DNA from: Burkholderiaceae bacterium
Lineage (GTDB): Bacteria > Pseudomonadota > Gammaproteobacteria > Burkholderiales > Burkholderiaceae_D
Length of the DNA: 5,784 nt
Assembly: GCA_014379395.1 (NCBI GenBank)
Contig: JACMLV010000096.1
Coordinates: forward strand, 1 to 5,784
Direction: 5' to 3'
A program made the translations under genes and the position numbers. Positions within the stretch are counted from its first letter, which is position 1. Every line of letters starts with the position of its first letter. This document shows, piece by piece, positions 5,742 to 5,784 of the stretch. Below the pieces are notes generated by a model, which was not told the DNA's origin, ran no database searches, and was given only the letters and a program-made list of their open reading frames with translations.

Positions 5742-5772
5742 ATTTTACCGGCTCTTGCGCGCCGCGTGTGAA
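5742..5772 (-). promoter_or_regulatory. Probable prfC promoter
   Basis: On the minus strand TTCACA (5772-5767) matches the -35 consensus at five of six positions and TAAAAT (5747-5742) matches the -10 at five of six, but the 19-bp spacer is longer than ideal. Transcription would begin near 5735, leaving about 20 bases of leader with AAGGG (5727-5723) before the ATG at 5715. This argues against the alternative TTG start at 5733. Confidence 0.45.
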
Positions 5773-5784
5773 CTCATTTGGCGC

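Overview
The window looks like ordinary chromosome from a GC-rich beta-proteobacterium. I infer an Oxalobacteraceae-like organism (Massilia/Duganella/Janthinobacterium type) from codon use and the general look of the proteins, but no 16S or other lineage marker is present, so the assignment is soft. I did not find a clearly new biological system. What is here is a well-preserved anaerobic respiration operon, a translation-termination gene, one small secreted protein I do not recognise, and some interesting non-coding structure.

Left part, minus strand (1-2933): a fumarate reductase operon in the order frdA-frdB-frdC. The genes are tightly packed: 1 base lies between frdA and frdB, and frdB and frdC overlap by 4 bases (ATGA). 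frdC runs off the left edge almost at its natural end, and frdD would be expected just outside the window. The complex would be a membrane-bound quinol:fumarate reductase: FrdA carries covalent FAD and the active site, FrdB carries three Fe-S clusters, and FrdC/FrdD anchor it and bind quinol. It can take electrons from menaquinol or another low-potential quinol and use fumarate as terminal acceptor.

Middle (2934-4041): a divergent intergenic region (2934-3232) contains helically phased A-tracts and an imperfect 25-bp inverted repeat. It is followed by a 104-residue Sec-exported protein with four cysteines in the mature part (3233-3547, plus strand), then a GC-rich tandem repeat/hairpin and a strong intrinsic terminator. 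The 340 bases after that have no intact gene. Part of the minus strand (about 3781-3942) reads like a decayed piece of an alpha/beta hydrolase.

Right part, minus strand (4042-5715): prfC, encoding peptide chain release factor 3, a GTPase that recycles RF1/RF2 from the ribosome. It has its own intrinsic terminator (3961-3991) and a plausible promoter close to the start codon. prfC and the small secreted-protein gene are convergent, and each has its own terminator. prfC and frd share a strand but are separated by the terminators and the oppositely oriented small gene, so they are independent transcription units.
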